DNA of 64,000 bases from Myrica gale (lineage: Eukaryota > Streptophyta > Magnoliopsida > Fagales > Myricaceae): positions 6,626,001-6,690,000 of the forward strand of contig OZ005602.1 of NCBI GenBank assembly GCA_963930655.1, read 5' to 3'. This document shows, one piece after another, positions 22,368 through 34,960 of this stretch. Position numbers and translations under genes: made by a program. The number at the start of each line of letters is the position of its first letter. Position 1 is the stretch's first letter. The notes beneath the pieces were generated by a model. That model had not been told where the DNA came from, ran no database searches, and saw only the letters and a program-made list of their open reading frames with translations.

Positions 22368-22566
22368 ATTTGTGTGTCAATGTTGTAAAATTTTAATGTG
22401 GTTAAAATTTTAGGTATTAGGTTTAGTGAAAAATTGAAGAGAGAGGTAATTTTTTATATTTTTGTAGTGAATAGTAGTAATTTAACGGGGGAGAGAGAGA
22501 TTATATTGTAATTTTAATTGTGTTAAAATTTTAGAGTATGTAAAATTTTAGGACGCCAACGCAACC
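22368..22566. mobile_element. Tourist-like MITE (family A), 199 bp
   Basis: Flanked by TTA on both sides (22365-22367 and 22567-22569). The interior words ggttaaaattttaggtatt, ttatatttttgtagtgaa and gggagagagagattatattg match the copies at 40569-40765 and, inverted, at 59904-60092. A TTA target duplication points to the PIF/Harbinger superfamily. Confidence 0.8.
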
Positions 22567-22597
22567 TTAGAAACTAGTGATGAAAAGCTCCCAAAAT

Positions 22598-23289
22598 TTA
22601 GTCTGAAGAATAATGACTAACTTTGCAGTTCTGATCTCCTCCTTTCAACTTTCCCTTTCCTTTAGGAGATGAGATGAATGTGGCTTTCAGATTCGTGCAG
22701 GAAACAACCATTGATCCTTTCATGCTAAGCCAGTTTCCAGCTCTAAAGGTTGTCGACACCAACATCTTCACGTTGAAATTGACCCCCCCACTGCTTGAAT
22801 TCTCAGGCAACTTCTTCGACTCCTTTTTCTTCAGATTCTTTCTAAAGCAGCTCGAATTCGCTTTTAGCGCAGCACTAAAAGTAGTATTCTTATTCTCCTC
22901 CAAAGAAGGTGTTTCATGATCGGAGACCCAGAAATTACATGGGTTCCCATGTAATACAAATGGATATCGACATTGTAGAAGTAAATTTGTATTTTCTTGT
23001 TGGGGTTTCTCGCCAAGATTTCGATATCAAAGTCTCCGCGGCTTACTTGAGAGTGATCGCAAAGAGTAAAGTTGGAGACGGCGAGGGAGGTTACTCCGAA
23101 AAGGGGAAGTTGTGGGTTGAGGATAAGCCATGCAAGGGACATGATAAGGCTAATTATGATTAACATAGACAGCAGTACCCAGCTCACACGGAGTACAACG
23201 GCGAAACACTTGCGGTTAGGGGGCTGCGAAACAGTTTGGGGGCCGCTAACAGTTGGAGTAATGGAGGAAAGCGCCATGGGAAGGTACAC
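22598..23289 (-). CDS. NDR1/HIN1-like (NHL) / LEA-2 family membrane protein, with one frameshift
   Basis: The minus-strand frame from ATG at 23289 has a short cytosolic N-terminus, then a transmembrane segment (WVLLSMLIIISLIMSLAWLI) at about residues 37-57. Next come LFGVTSLAVSNFTL and FDIEILARNPNKKI, the typical start of the extracellular LEA-2 domain of NHL proteins (V.NPN motif). At about 22940-22965 the frame breaks. The continuing frame (NFWVSDHETPSLEENKNTTF to the stop at 22598) is full of family features such as the hydrophilic TTFSAALKANSS. A single missing G in a G-run explains the shift and gives a product of about 230 residues, normal for the family, so it could be a sequencing error or a real lesion. 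NHL proteins sit in the plasma membrane and often act in defence or stress. No intron is needed. A TATA box lies about 115 bp upstream. Confidence 0.78.
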
Positions 23290-23401
23290 GTAGGGCTACT
23301 GGCCTGTGTCTAAAGGATGTAGTGGTGGCTGAATTAGGGTTTGTCTGTTGCTCAAAGTGTTCTGTTATAGAAAGTTTGGGAAAAACGAGAAGCAAGAGCC
23401 C

Positions 23402-23410
23402 TTATATATT
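23402..23410 (-). promoter_or_regulatory. TATA box of the NHL gene
   Basis: TATATAAGG on the minus strand, about 115 bases before the ATG at 23289, which leaves room for an 80-90-base leader. ACGT-core words (GACGTCACG and ACACGTAAG) lie upstream at about 23541-23562 and could bind bZIP factors; that is inference. Confidence 0.6.
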
Positions 23411-23927
23411 GTTCCCTAAACGCGTAGGTACCGCGTTGTCGCCATTTTAAACTTCTAGAGAATCAGGAGCCACTCACATCAAGTGCCGGCGCCGTATATT
23501 TGTTGGACGGACCTCGACATGGTTCCTTTTTTGGCTAATTCGACGTCACGTTGTAACACGTAAGCCATTTTATAACATGTGAGGTCATGTATGTGATGCT
23601 ATTCGTATCCCGTGACACATTTGCAGCTTAAAGATCATCATGGCAGGGTGGTAGGAGCTTGCGTTAAGGAAGTTTCGGTGGAGGATCCGGAGGGAAAGAA
23701 TAAATCAATTATTTCAATTAGTACATCGCAATGGCTCCCTTAATTATGTTCGAGAATTGCGCTTAAAAAGTTATGGATTCGAATATATATAGCTTCACTT
23801 CAACAAAATTTCAATAATTGCTAATCTTTTGTAAGTCATGCCAAATGGAGATATTCTCTTTCAAACATGAATGATGAACCTCGAATAAAAACAGTTGAAA
23901 ATAACTTTTGAAAATGCAAGGATAAAG
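23411..23927. other. Upstream region of the NHL gene, otherwise empty
   Basis: Proximal part likely promoter. Beyond about 23650 AT-rich with no gene. Confidence 0.4.
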
Positions 23928-23932
23928 CTAGG

Positions 23933-24308
23933 GCAATGTTCGGTTTCATAAAAAAACGAGGATTTGAATCCTCTAAACACATGTTCGGCTAAAAAGCAAA
24001 CGAAAAGGAGAATTCTCCTGCCCCTCCCCTGCGGTCCCCTGCCCCATGTCCCCCGCTTGTCTCCGGCGCCATTAATTGTTTTTTGTCTTTTATTGATTAT
24101 TTTATTTTATTTTTTTAAAATATCTTTTAAATATGCTATTTTTAATAAAAAAAAATAAATTTAAAATATAAAACAAACAACTTTAAACATCATCATTACT
24201 TTTTTTACACCTCAACAACTTTTGCACAAACACCAATACAACTTTATCATCACCTAAAAATTCACAAAATTCTCCAAATCCTACAAAAACCTTCAAAACG
24301 AACATCAC
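23933..24308. mobile_element. MITE of the CTAGG-flanked family, 376 bp
   Basis: The left end GCAATGTTCGGTTT and the right end, in reverse, GTGATGTTCGTTTTGA match the termini of the MITE at 19410-19714. CTAGG again occurs on both sides (23928-23932 and 24309-24313). The interior contains a small GC-rich stretch (tcccctgcggtcccctg) absent from the other copy. No coding capacity. Confidence 0.75.
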
Positions 24309-24892
24309 CTAGGTTTATTCATATTTGTGTACGTCCATGGTTTGCTGCAGGCAATATGCTGTACACATTTACAATTCTTACATTTACTTCTTCGTCTTCA
24401 GCTTTGAAGTGACTTCATGGTAAGTCATTCTTGTTTAAATTGCCGCACATCTTTCATCTTCAAGTTTACTATTTGTGTCAATATTTCAATTGTTAACGTG
24501 CTAAGAGAAATAGTACGTTACTATGCTGTGTTCTTATTTCCAACATTATTTGTCAGTGTCATTTGCTAAACTAAACCATCTTTTAAGGAGATCATTTAAT
24601 TAATGGGTATCTTTGTACGTAGCAGAGTAGCTGTGAAATGTTGGATAAGGAAATAAGAAATACCGAGCGTGTTGATTCTGTATTCTTTTCCTTATCTGAA
24701 TAGGAAAGATATTTGGAACTGGTGCAGAATCCTAACTTTTATTCTAAACATACAATGAATCGAAGTTTCCAATTGTAGTCCTGTGGATGTTTTCCCAAAG
24801 TTGAGTGTCTGTGTACTAATTTTTTTTATTAATCTGTCATTATATATAGACAGAATGCCTGTTATTTTGGGTGATAACGCATCGACAGATAC

Positions 24893-25009
24893 ATGGCGAA
24901 TGAAACGTTCCAAATGTGTCTTTCTCGTCTGGCCAATCTACAGGAGTGGTACCCAATAACACCTGCTGTGGGGAAGACGTCTTTTGATGGACCAGAATGC
25001 ATTAAGGAA
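24893..25009 (+). other. Possible first exon, unknown gene
   Basis: ATG at 24893 opens 39 codons (MANETFQMCLSRLANLQEW, PAVGKTSFDGPECIKE) and ends at GAA|GTGAGT, a good donor. I do not recognise the peptide. No downstream exon was found before the kinase duplicate, so this may be a relic or chance. Confidence 0.25.
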
Positions 25010-25011
25010 GT

Positions 25012-26359
25012 GAGTCTTCTCAGCTTTCTGTTAATGTGATGGAATTCTATTATTTCGAGCTGATGAAGCTACCACAGATTAGAGAGCTGGAAAACACAAA
25101 CTAACGGGTTGTTTCACATAATTTCTGTACAGTCTGTACTTTGGACAGATCCAACTTAGATCTCGAAGATCTACAAGTATCCTGAGAGCAGCTGGTCAGC
25201 TGTTTTCTGTCGGCTATAATAATTTTTAGCCCCCCTACCTTAGCTCATACTCGTGTTGTTTTCTCACTTGCTTTTGGATGATTGGTGTCAATCTAAAATA
25301 AGAACAAGAAGCAAGTAGCTGCGGGAACACCTGAAACCTCCAACTATGGAAATGGTCTTATTTCTCGGTAGGCGGGCAACAACCATGCTTGTAGATCTGT
25401 TATTTTTCATCAATAAATTAATTAATTACACTAAGAAATGAAATGATTGGTAAAGGAAAGTCCAAAGTAAAAGAAGTTGGGAAAAAAAGCAAAAAAAAAA
25501 AAGGTAAAGCCCAGGGAAGCAAAAAAAAAAGTGAACCCGAACCGGCCGCGACCTGCTCGATGAAGGTCGGGTTCGGGTGGCTTCAATCATCCATCGCAGA
25601 CATGTCTGGTTTTCGGGTCGGTTGGAGAAGCAGGGTACGATGCCACGTGGACCTGTCCGGAACTGACCGGACCTGATTCATGTGCAGCCCTACAACTGTG
25701 CTCTTTCTATTCTACGAAGTGAGCACAAGACTACAAATTTCAATATTTATTAATACAATACACGGCATAAGTCTATCTCACCGGAAACACGGCATAAGTC
25801 TACCGGAAGATAGGATGTTTTTTGAATTTTTGCCATCTTTGACTTCTCTTGCTATCTTTCAACTCTTTTTGAATTTTTACCATCTTTTGTTACCGTATCT
25901 GTTTCTTTTTACCTTTGACTGACCTTGGTGCTAGCAGCGGAATAGAAGTCGGTTTGGCGCACCTCGTTGGATTGTCATTTGGTTTGAATTAGTCATCCTT
26001 ACGTACGGTCCGGGTTTTGCCTTTTTAAAAAATGTGAAAATGTTTTCGTTGGATTGTCACAGGCTTCAACTCAATTATCGCCGGGATTTTTTCTTACATG
26101 CCAAAATATGCTTATAGTGATAAAGCTCTTAAAAGATCTCTCCAGTCTCCCTCATCTCACTTATTAAGACGTTTCCCACCCTAACATGCAGAATAATAGA
26201 AGCCCTCAATCTCATTTCACCAAATATAACCCCATCCTCCTTTGATAAACATAACACAACAGGGAATAATTTATAATTCCTAGACTCAGAAACATTACAG
26301 GATTTGATATTTTGCATGGGAGTAGACTCGGCTTAAACTGACTGCAGATTGGTTTCAAT
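25012..26359. other. Intergenic, no gene recognised
   Basis: 25445-25680 is a Lys-rich open frame running into a GC-rich patch with gaaccggccg and gggttcgggtgg words that look like a hAT-type terminus, but I could not find matching ends. Otherwise nothing. The region ends at the left border of the right duplicate. Confidence 0.35.
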
Positions 26360-29300
26360 GTCGACCGTTCATTTGTACATAGCGGCTGCTTTTGCCTTTT
26401 TATTTCTCAGTTCTCCCCAGTTGCTAATCCTTGTTTTCTTATCAACAACGAGGGAGAAGCAGAATGTACCAAAAATAACATTTACATGATTACATCGACC
26501 ACAACCTATAGCATATGTATATATCTGGTAGGAAGACCATTATTGAGTGTTATGGTCGCTATGTACAACAACAGTAAGCATTGAAAGAATTACATACTGA
26601 GACCAAGAATTTGGAGGGGGGAAAAAAAGAACGAGGCCCAGTTGTTTTCTTTAATATTCAAACTATGCTTGAACATGCAAAAAGGGGGAAAAACATGACA
26701 AAAAGCTAAGAACTACTATAGCAGTTACAAATAATATTGAATCAGAGCAGGCTTACCACTTGTATGGTGCTTCACGAACTCCGTGCAATGTCTTCAATCA
26801 TCATTCCTTTAAGACTCTTTGCTAGCCAAATAGCTGTCTCCCTTGGGGAGACCTTGTCTTTCCCAAAAGGTTTCAAGACAACTGAAAGCTCCTCCAGCCT
26901 ATTTTGCTGGAGCAACTCTGCAGACAATTCCAGTAGCCCTTCTAGTGCATCTGCCCTCTGCCTAAAGGATTTTACGTCCAAAGTTTCTTTTGCTGGTGTT
27001 TCCTCTTCGGTCACTGAAGAATTGGCCTTCGTTGGCTTCAAGGGATCAGATTTTGGAACTGTAGGGTCAGGATCTCTAGCATCCACTTCACTGGGACCAG
27101 ATTGATCAGAAACATTCGATCTTAAACTCAATGTGTCAGAACCAAGTGAGGATTTTAGACTTGCAGACGCACTCGTATTTTCTGTTTCTATCTCATCTCT
27201 TACTGCATTTATCAGATTACCAACATCCACATTCTGAACCGCCATCTCTACAGTTTCTAGCACTGGTTGTTCACTTGCAACGCGGAAACTACTATGCCGA
27301 ATGACATGTATGACATCATCAAAGGCCGGGGGAAGATGGGTTGCACCTGGCTTTTCAATTGTTGGACTTGGAAAAATGGTTCCTTTATCCGGCTGCAGAC
27401 TCTTTTGGCTTGACGCAATTGAAGGGATAGTATCTGCAACTGATGATAGAAGTTCCCTCACAGTGAACTTGTCATCACGACTGGATGCAGTTGAAAGGTT
27501 TGATTGGATCACAGTGTCAGGCCTACTACTGGGCCTGCTTACAGGGGTATCACCTTTGCAAACAAATATCTCTTCAGAGCTGGGAACTGGGAGTTCTTGA
27601 AACACGCTTGAACCTGCTTCCTCATTAAAAGTAGAATTCTGAAGATCCAGGATCACCTCGGAGGATCGAACTGAGGATGTTACAGGTTCAGTATCACATC
27701 CATGTTTTGTCCCAGCCATATTTTCAGGCATCTCAGAATGCAGCTGGGTAGCAGGTGAGCTGGTAGGTTTATGTAATTCTATACATCCAGTATGAGTTGC
27801 GCTCTCATGATCAGGAAGTATCTGTTCCTTCATGTCAATTAAAGGTGTAATAGCATTATCAAAAAGCTCAAATCCTTGAAGTGACACTGAAGAGGAGACA
27901 GAATTGCTACTATCTGTTGGCATTCCTTTTGAACTTCTTTCTTGAGCCTTCTGAGGCTCGATTATGACCTTCTGGGCAACATGTGTTAGGCAACTGTGAG
28001 GTACTTGAGGAGTCTTTTCAGCTTCATGATGCGAATCGTTTGGACCAAGCTTGGTAGTACTGCTCACTGCATTTGGGACCTCAAGCCCCACTTGTGTCAG
28101 CCGTCCTAGAAATGGTGGTCGTCTGACCAAATTAGGCGGAGTTATTTGCCTTTGCTTAGCAGAAGGTCCATCTTCAACAGCTTGTTTTACAGGACCAGAT
28201 GGAGGAGTCACATCATGTCTCGGTTTTGTTTTAGGTGACAAATCTATTAAAGGCAACTGCAGAGATAAACCAACATCTATGGTCAGCTCATATACGTAAT
28301 GAAACTAGACAAGATCATATACTGCAATTCTACCTGATGCTTTATGGGATGTGATCTCAGAATCCGTTTCGCAGAATCAGAGGATGCCTTTGCTGGTGAT
28401 ACAGTATGTGTATCTGGGTGAAACTTACAACCAGGAGCAACTGCACTAGGTTTAGGCACTTTAGGCATTGCTTCTGTGTTTGTCCTTTGGGACAATGCAC
28501 CTGCAGCCTTTGTTCGATTCCCCCTCATTGGGGAACTGTTTTCTCTAACTTTGCCTTCTTTTAAAGCCATCATTATATTCTTAATCGTTTTTGGTTGCTG
28601 CCTCAATTCAGTACCAGTTACATGTTCATGATGTACAGGTTTCATCAGCTCTTGCTCATCCATTTTGAGTGAATGCATGTCGAGGTGATTTTCTTCTTCA
28701 GTAATTAGAAGCTTGTCAGAGCCATCTTCGTCATCGGTAGAAGCCAAATAAGCGCGTTTATTATTGCAGTTTGAGACTGTCACTGGAATGTTCTTTTCAC
28801 TTGAAAACAAACTATCTTTGTCACTACTGGAATTAGTACTGTTTTGGCTTTCAGACATATTTCTCCGAGAATTACGAGCAGCAGCAATAGTCTTCTCCGG
28901 AGAACACCCTGTTGGATTGAAAGATGGACGATATTGATCTACATAGGGCTGTAAATATGGATGCTTCAGAACCTCAGATGCCTGACCAAGTTTGAAATCC
29001 AAAATGTTAGGATGAGTACTGCTGGAAGAATATTTAAAATTGGACACAAGAAATTGATAAAGATGCTTACACTAGGCCGATGCTCAGGGTTTTTCCTCAG
29101 CATGCCCTTGATAAGTGCTTTCCTGTGGGTACAATGTAGGGTAAGTTTATCACTCTTTCCAGCATGCATTATTTAAGTACATATAATGAAGTTTATGAAG
29201 TTGCCTGCCTACACAGAAAAAAAATGATGCATGTGAAGTTGAGTTGATAAGACAAAAAGGAATTCACAGGTACCAATTGTATTGGGCCCTGATAATTCAT

Positions 29301-32300
29301 TGTTCATTTTAGGATTCTGGCGCTAGATGTCATCCTTTTCTCACTCTTCTTTTATCGGTTTGGTTTTGGGGCAGGATGGGTGGTGAGAAGAAAAATTTCT
29401 CTGAGTAGATGAGAATAATACTAGAAATAGGAAATAATTCTCTCCCTAGATCAATTATTAAGTCGTGTACACATTCTTTGTACAATTATTAGACGGGCCT
29501 CTAAATCAAGAAATTATTATCAGTTTTGCGAAGTTGCCATTGAAATTCCTTGAGCAATTACATTAAGAAGGCTCAAATGATATCCAACTACTCTAAACTG
29601 AACCATATAAATTTTCAACAATTATTCAGTGTAAAGCTGTAGGTGATGTTTAGCTATGTTCCAAAGCCGTATATTGCAGAATATCAACCTTTATGAGACA
29701 AGCAACAAAACAGAGCTAAAATAGTGACTGCGACATGCATAGTGAACTCCTGCACCCAATCTCAACTAGTTGTTTTAACCAGAGAAGACAAAAATACCAA
29801 GGAATTACTTTTAAAAGGCACAGAGTGACATCAGGAAAACTGAGCGCAGTTTCTCTCTCATGACAATTGTAAATGGCAACATTACACGCATAACATTTAC
29901 ATTGCAGAACTTATACAATATGTATATCTCAATTGTAGTGCCTCTACTGAAGTGGACTGAAGGAACAGAGCTACAAAGCAACTGCCCAGTCACTAACTAA
30001 TTAAAGATGCAACCTAATCCCCTACAAGAGCCACTAGGCTCCAGTGTAGGGCATATAGATGCAGCCAGGCTAAGCATTAGCCTAATCAATGCACAGGTCC
30101 TTAGAAAAGCATTGCAACACTCACGTAATATCCGGTGATGTAGTAAACCTTCAACTCCAAGTATAATAAGCTAAACAACAGGAGATTGAAGCTTACAAGG
30201 ATGGGGAGTAGCAGGAAGGCAAAGGGCCAATAGAGGAACGATTAATCTTGCTAATTAATCCTGCCATATCCTGAAATCAGATGTATAATGCTACAATCAA
30301 ACATCTAATAAAAACAAGCATATTTAGGTGAAAGTGCTGACACTCAAGACTGTTAATGATACCGTAACCATAACTAGTAACAGAAAACCTTCAAAAGAGG
30401 GAGAAGTATATAAGTTTGGATATTGCACAATTAAGCACTTCATAATCTATAAGCATTAAATAGATCCACGAGTTCAAAACAGATCATAACCTAAAGCATT
30501 GATTGCTCAAAAGTATAAATATTCAGAAAAAGAGAGGTTAGTGGTGTTGGGAACAAATGGAATCTCCTTTCTCCCAAAACTAAGGGGTGGAGGTTTCAAT
30601 CCCACATAGGTGCATTGTGTCTGCTTCTAAAGAAAGAATATCTGTATTGTTTATACATATACCATAGTGTGAACCTATATACATTCAGAGAACAATGACT
30701 TGATAAAACATGGATTGGCAAGACCCTAGGATATATGCATCTCCCAGTAAACAACAGATAAGATGTTTGCAAACTTCTCCATTCAGTAAAAGCTTCAAAC
30801 ATCTCATTTAAGGAGAATGTGAGGCAAAAGCTGCAAACAGGTGGCCACAGCTATTCCGAAAGTTGAGAATCTTACTTACCAATCCATCATTCTGGAGAAA
30901 AAGGTTTTCACCACTTTCTGTTGTATTTCAGAAAGAAGCACGATCTACCAAGAGAGAAAACGAAATAAAAAGTAATGATGGGGCTCAATCTTCTTCTTCA
31001 GGACATTGTGTTGAATTGCAGAATGCAGCACAATTTACCAACCAAGAAAACAAAATATGCGGAATGAGATGCTCATATTCTTTCCCAAAAAGAAATTTCA
31101 GTCAAACTAGGACTGGTGAGGCAAGTATATACCACGTGATATCGTTATGTTCAGTAGTATCATAAATCCATCAACTAAATTATACTTGAATCTCTGGACC
31201 AAAAAAAGCATCCCAATAAAAAATGGCAAAATACATGAAGGACTTACAAAAGCTTTGAAAGCAGGACGATAAGCAGCCATCTCATACATACAGCACCCTG
31301 GTCAACAAAAAACTATTTAAGCCATAGATGAAATAGAATTAATAGGATCACTGTACGAAAAAACATGTGAAATCACCATCTACCCCAAAAACTTAAAACT
31401 GTTGGGGAAATGTAGATTTTTTTATTTGAATTATATTATTTAACACTCTCCCGCACTTGTGAGCTGGACTTCCCCTTAATAATTAGACCCTATACATGGA
31501 TATTTTAATTCAAATGAGGGCGAAGTGTGGAGTCAGAGTTCAAACTCAGGTTCTCTGCTCTAATACCATTTGAAATCATTATCTATCCCAAAAGATTAAA
31601 CTATTAGAAAAACGTAGATTTTGTTATTCAAATTATTTTATCTAATAAAACTAAACAAATACCTAGAGACCAAATATCAGATTTAAAGCCATAGGGAATA
31701 TCTGCAAGGAGTTCCGGACACATATAATTGGGAGTTCCAACCACCTGCATATGAAGGAAGAGAAAACATATCAAAACCACAGAGAAAATAGAAACAGCTA
31801 AAGAACAAGACACAATCTACTTTCCTCCTATTATTATTAAGTTGTAGTTACAGTGAAGAAGATTTAGCAATGCCATCATCTAAGAGGTAAAACAAATTTA
31901 CGATAAGCAAATTTTCAGACATTCTTTCCGTTGTTCTTTACAAATGTTTCAACACAGGTAATAACTTCAAAAATTAACGTTTCAAATTAGTTAGTTTCCA
32001 ACCATGATAAAAAAAAATGGGATTATATAATGTCACTTTGACATTTATCAACCTGGAAAGCTGTCTAGTCTTTTCCTAAATGTCAGCACTTTTAAGTTAT
32101 GAAACTTCATTGGAACTGTAATTCGGTGGAGGGGAAAATAAGTGTTTCAGACGGATACAAGGATATCCTGTTATCAGGCTAATTATAGTCTACTAAATGC
32201 AGCAATATTTACCTTTACAAATAATAAAGGATTAAGTGGCTCCAAAAAAAAAGCAATAATTTTTTTTCTAAAGTGTATGATCTTGTTCTTCATGGTATCA

Positions 32301-32725
32301 GAGTCAAATATAGAGACTGAGTTACCAATCCAATCATTTTCGTAACAAACAAAAGAACTTCCATATGAAGTACATACCGAAGAGGTCAAGTCATCTGCCT
32401 TCAGAGTCTTAGCAAGTCCAAAATCACCTATATAAAACCAGCCAAGAACAAGGAAAATCAGTATAATTATGACAAAAGTACATTGTAAATCACTGCAAAA
32501 CAAATTACTACCCAATAACAACATAGATTAACTAACCAAGGCGAATGTCCTGATCTTTGGTTAGAAAGATATTGGAACACTGGTGAGAGAGCAGAAAACA
32601 AGTTAGATATGAAACCTTGACAGGCAATGAAGAAAAACAAGTTAAATATTTGTGAACAACTAGTTTGTATGCATACTTTTAAATCACGGTGTAGAACGAA
32701 ATTCGAATGTAGATATTCCACTGCC
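26360..32725. repeat. Segmental duplication, right copy (partner 15099-21403)
   Basis: Direct orientation relative to the left copy, with about 4.96 kb between the copies. This copy continues without a break into kinase exons 1-5, so it is the structurally original one. Confidence 0.95.
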
Positions 32726-33568
32726 AGTAGTAGTTGTGTGAACCATTTGCAGAGTTTCTGAACCGTGTTCATGGTTATCAGCATAATCACACCCCAAATT
32801 GAAAAGCGATATAAAAATCCACAATATAGAACAAAAGATTACCTCCTCTGGAAAATAAACCCCATTCGACTTTTTCATCAGTTCCGCCCTGTAAATAAAC
32901 ATTGGAAATCCGTATCTCGATGATTTGAATCAAAACTCTCGATTTCAAGTTTGTAATTATCGCAAGAAAAACTCACATGTCTCCACCTTCACAATATCCA
33001 GTGACAATGCAAACATAGCAACCCTACATTTACAAACACATGGTATGTCTAATTCAGGACTAAAATGGCAAGATGCATAACAAGCTGCGCATACATTGAA
33101 GAATTCAGTCCGCGTCTACCCAAAAAGAAGGCCCTCACCTTCTCGACCCACGCCTCCTTAAACTCCACTATGTAAGGATGTTGAATTCGCGCAATAAGAG
33201 CCATCTACGACACGAAATTTATCGAGAGCATGGAAAAAGAAGAAATTATCTACGCCAAGCTTCTAATAAATAGAATCTATGCACACCAAAAAGAAATACA
33301 GAATTGTAGCCACCTCTTGATGAGCAGATCTTCTGCACCGTTCGGTCTGTCTGGCTAGCCGGATCTTCTTCAAGACGTACCTGAAAGACATTCAAAACTC
33401 CAATAACTCTAGTGAAGTGTATTATTCCACACACGTCTACATAGAACACTTAGAGAGCGACTGAGTAAGAGAGATGCATTACTTCTTCTTCTCGGCCCTG
33501 TGATGCACGAGAATGGCGGCTCCAAAAGCGCCACGGCCGATCTGCTCCATGATCTCGTACTGATCCAT
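26772..33568 (-). CDS. NEK6: NIMA-related Ser/Thr protein kinase, complete 14-exon gene (NEK6/NEK5-like)
   Basis: Exons by high-low coordinate: 33568-33483, 33380-33314, 33204-33139, 33023-32977, 32888-32843, 32757-32677, 32579-32537, 32427-32378, 31744-31663, 31297-31248, 30270-30197, 29122-29071, 28981-28334, 28256-26772. All introns are GT-AG and phases join, giving 2877 bases, about 958 residues. The N-terminus [18 protein letters not shown] holds the glycine-rich ATP loop. [14 protein letters not shown] carries the catalytic Lys, LHRDLKCSN the catalytic Asp, GDFGLA the metal-binding DFG, and [13 protein letters not shown] the activation segment and APE-like motif. The kinase domain ends near residue 260 ([20 protein letters not shown]). 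A long Ser-rich tail follows and ends in [11 protein letters not shown]. The length and layout match Arabidopsis At3g44200 (called NEK6, NEK5 or IBO1), known to act on microtubules in directional cell growth; function here is inferred. A truncated duplicate lies at 15.5-21.4 kb. Confidence 0.93.
30863..31165 (+). other. Antisense open frame in a kinase intron, conserved in both duplicates
   Basis: A plus-strand frame with a coding-like composition ([38 protein letters not shown]) lies in the intron between exons 10 and 11. The left copy keeps it too (19161-19445) until the MITE cuts it. It may be an antisense insertion of an exon from another gene, or chance. I do not recognise it. Confidence 0.25.
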
Positions 33569-34740
33569 GCTGATTGAGAATCAATTCCTCGAATGCACCC
33601 CGAAAATCAGTTAAAAAGGAGAAAGCAAAAAAGGGCGATCGCTTCTCCAACCAATCAACCTCTCCCTAGAGCTTTCAAACCATTTTCATAGCAACCAGCA
33701 CCAAAATGCTGCACTATTTGGAGGTCCAAAGACGATTGCTACTCATTCCGAAAATCGAATGGCCAGATTTGCCGAAGCCACCAACAATGGCCTCTCCGAA
33801 CTTCTCAGGCCAAATGCTCGGATTCTGCCATTTAACTAGTCTTCTACTTGAACTGAATAATATCCTGAATCTTGATTTGCTCCATTTTTATAAACTTAGC
33901 AAACAGAGACCTGTTTGTTGATTCGTATCTTTTCACCTTCTATATATCTACCCATCTCAGTGCTTCAATGTGACCTTACTGTTCACTCTAGTCTGCCTCT
34001 CTACATCTAAAATAAGAAACTATAATACGATTTCTTTTTTTTCCCGGAAATTAGACGGGAGAGACTAGAGAGAGAGAGGTGGTTATTTAACTGGGGAGAG
34101 TGGTTAGCGATTAAGCTGTATTAACTAGCCTTCGTTCGCTTCCGAGAGAGGAAAGAGGTCTTCTTGGGTCTGCAGTGGCTCCGCGCCGACAGTTCCAGCT
34201 GGCTGCTGGTCTACTCATTTCTAAACACGTTTTCTCCCCATTTTCCCTTTTTCTTTCATTCTTTTTGTTTTTCCTTCAGCCCGAATTATAAAATTATATT
34301 ATTAAAAAAATAATATCTAAAATTGTTTAGGGCACCAATTTTGTACAACATCTATAAAATATAAGTATTCTTATAAGTATCTTGCATAAGATTATTGCTG
34401 ATCAATTTCTCTCATTAATTTAACAAAATATATAATAAAAAAATTAATCACTAAGTAAGATATTTATAGATAATTTTTTACCAATTACTGAAACATAATA
34501 CAAGTATAAAATAATTGGTTAACTATAAGCATAATATAGGACAAAAGTCTAAATATACAAAAGTGAGAAGCTGGTTAAATATTAAAAAGAAAGAAAAAAA
34601 AGTTGAAAGCACATATTGTAAGAGGATTTTTATTTAATTTAAAAAATTATTGCTGATTTTTTTAACAAATAATGTAAAAATACATAAAAGGAAACATTTT
34701 TTATTTTTTTCTCTAGACAATTAAATGTCATTTTGGTTTT
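33569..34740. other. 5' flank of the kinase gene
   Basis: The stretch just above 33568 should hold the leader and promoter of the minus-strand kinase gene. A clear TATA box was not found. 34040-34240 has AG-rich runs (agagagagaggtgg). The rest is AT-rich with no gene. Confidence 0.4.
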
Positions 34741-34744
34741 ATTT

Positions 34745-34960
34745 AATCGATAAATGCAAAATTGGCCCCTGTGCTATACGCAAAAATCGATTTAGTCCCT
34801 GTGATTTCAGAAAGTGATAAAATCAATCCCTGATGAAGGACCAATAACAAACGAAAATAGAATCACAGGGACTAAATCGATGTTTTTCATATTACAGTGA
34901 CTAAAACGATTTTTACGTATAGTACAAGGACTGATTTTACATTTATCCTTTTATTTAAAT
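34745..34960. mobile_element. Foldback MITE
   Basis: The left arm (aaattggcccctgtgctata, cgatttagtccctgtgattt) and the right arm in reverse (aaatcagtccttgtactata, cgatttagtccctgtgatt) are inverted copies about 80 bp long with a short spacer. A diverged relative lies at 40195-40425. Confidence 0.75.

Noticed and set aside
25443-25676. Lys-rich 77-codon open frame as a gene
   Set aside because: It spans an A-rich run and a GC-rich patch of transposon-like character, with no domain.
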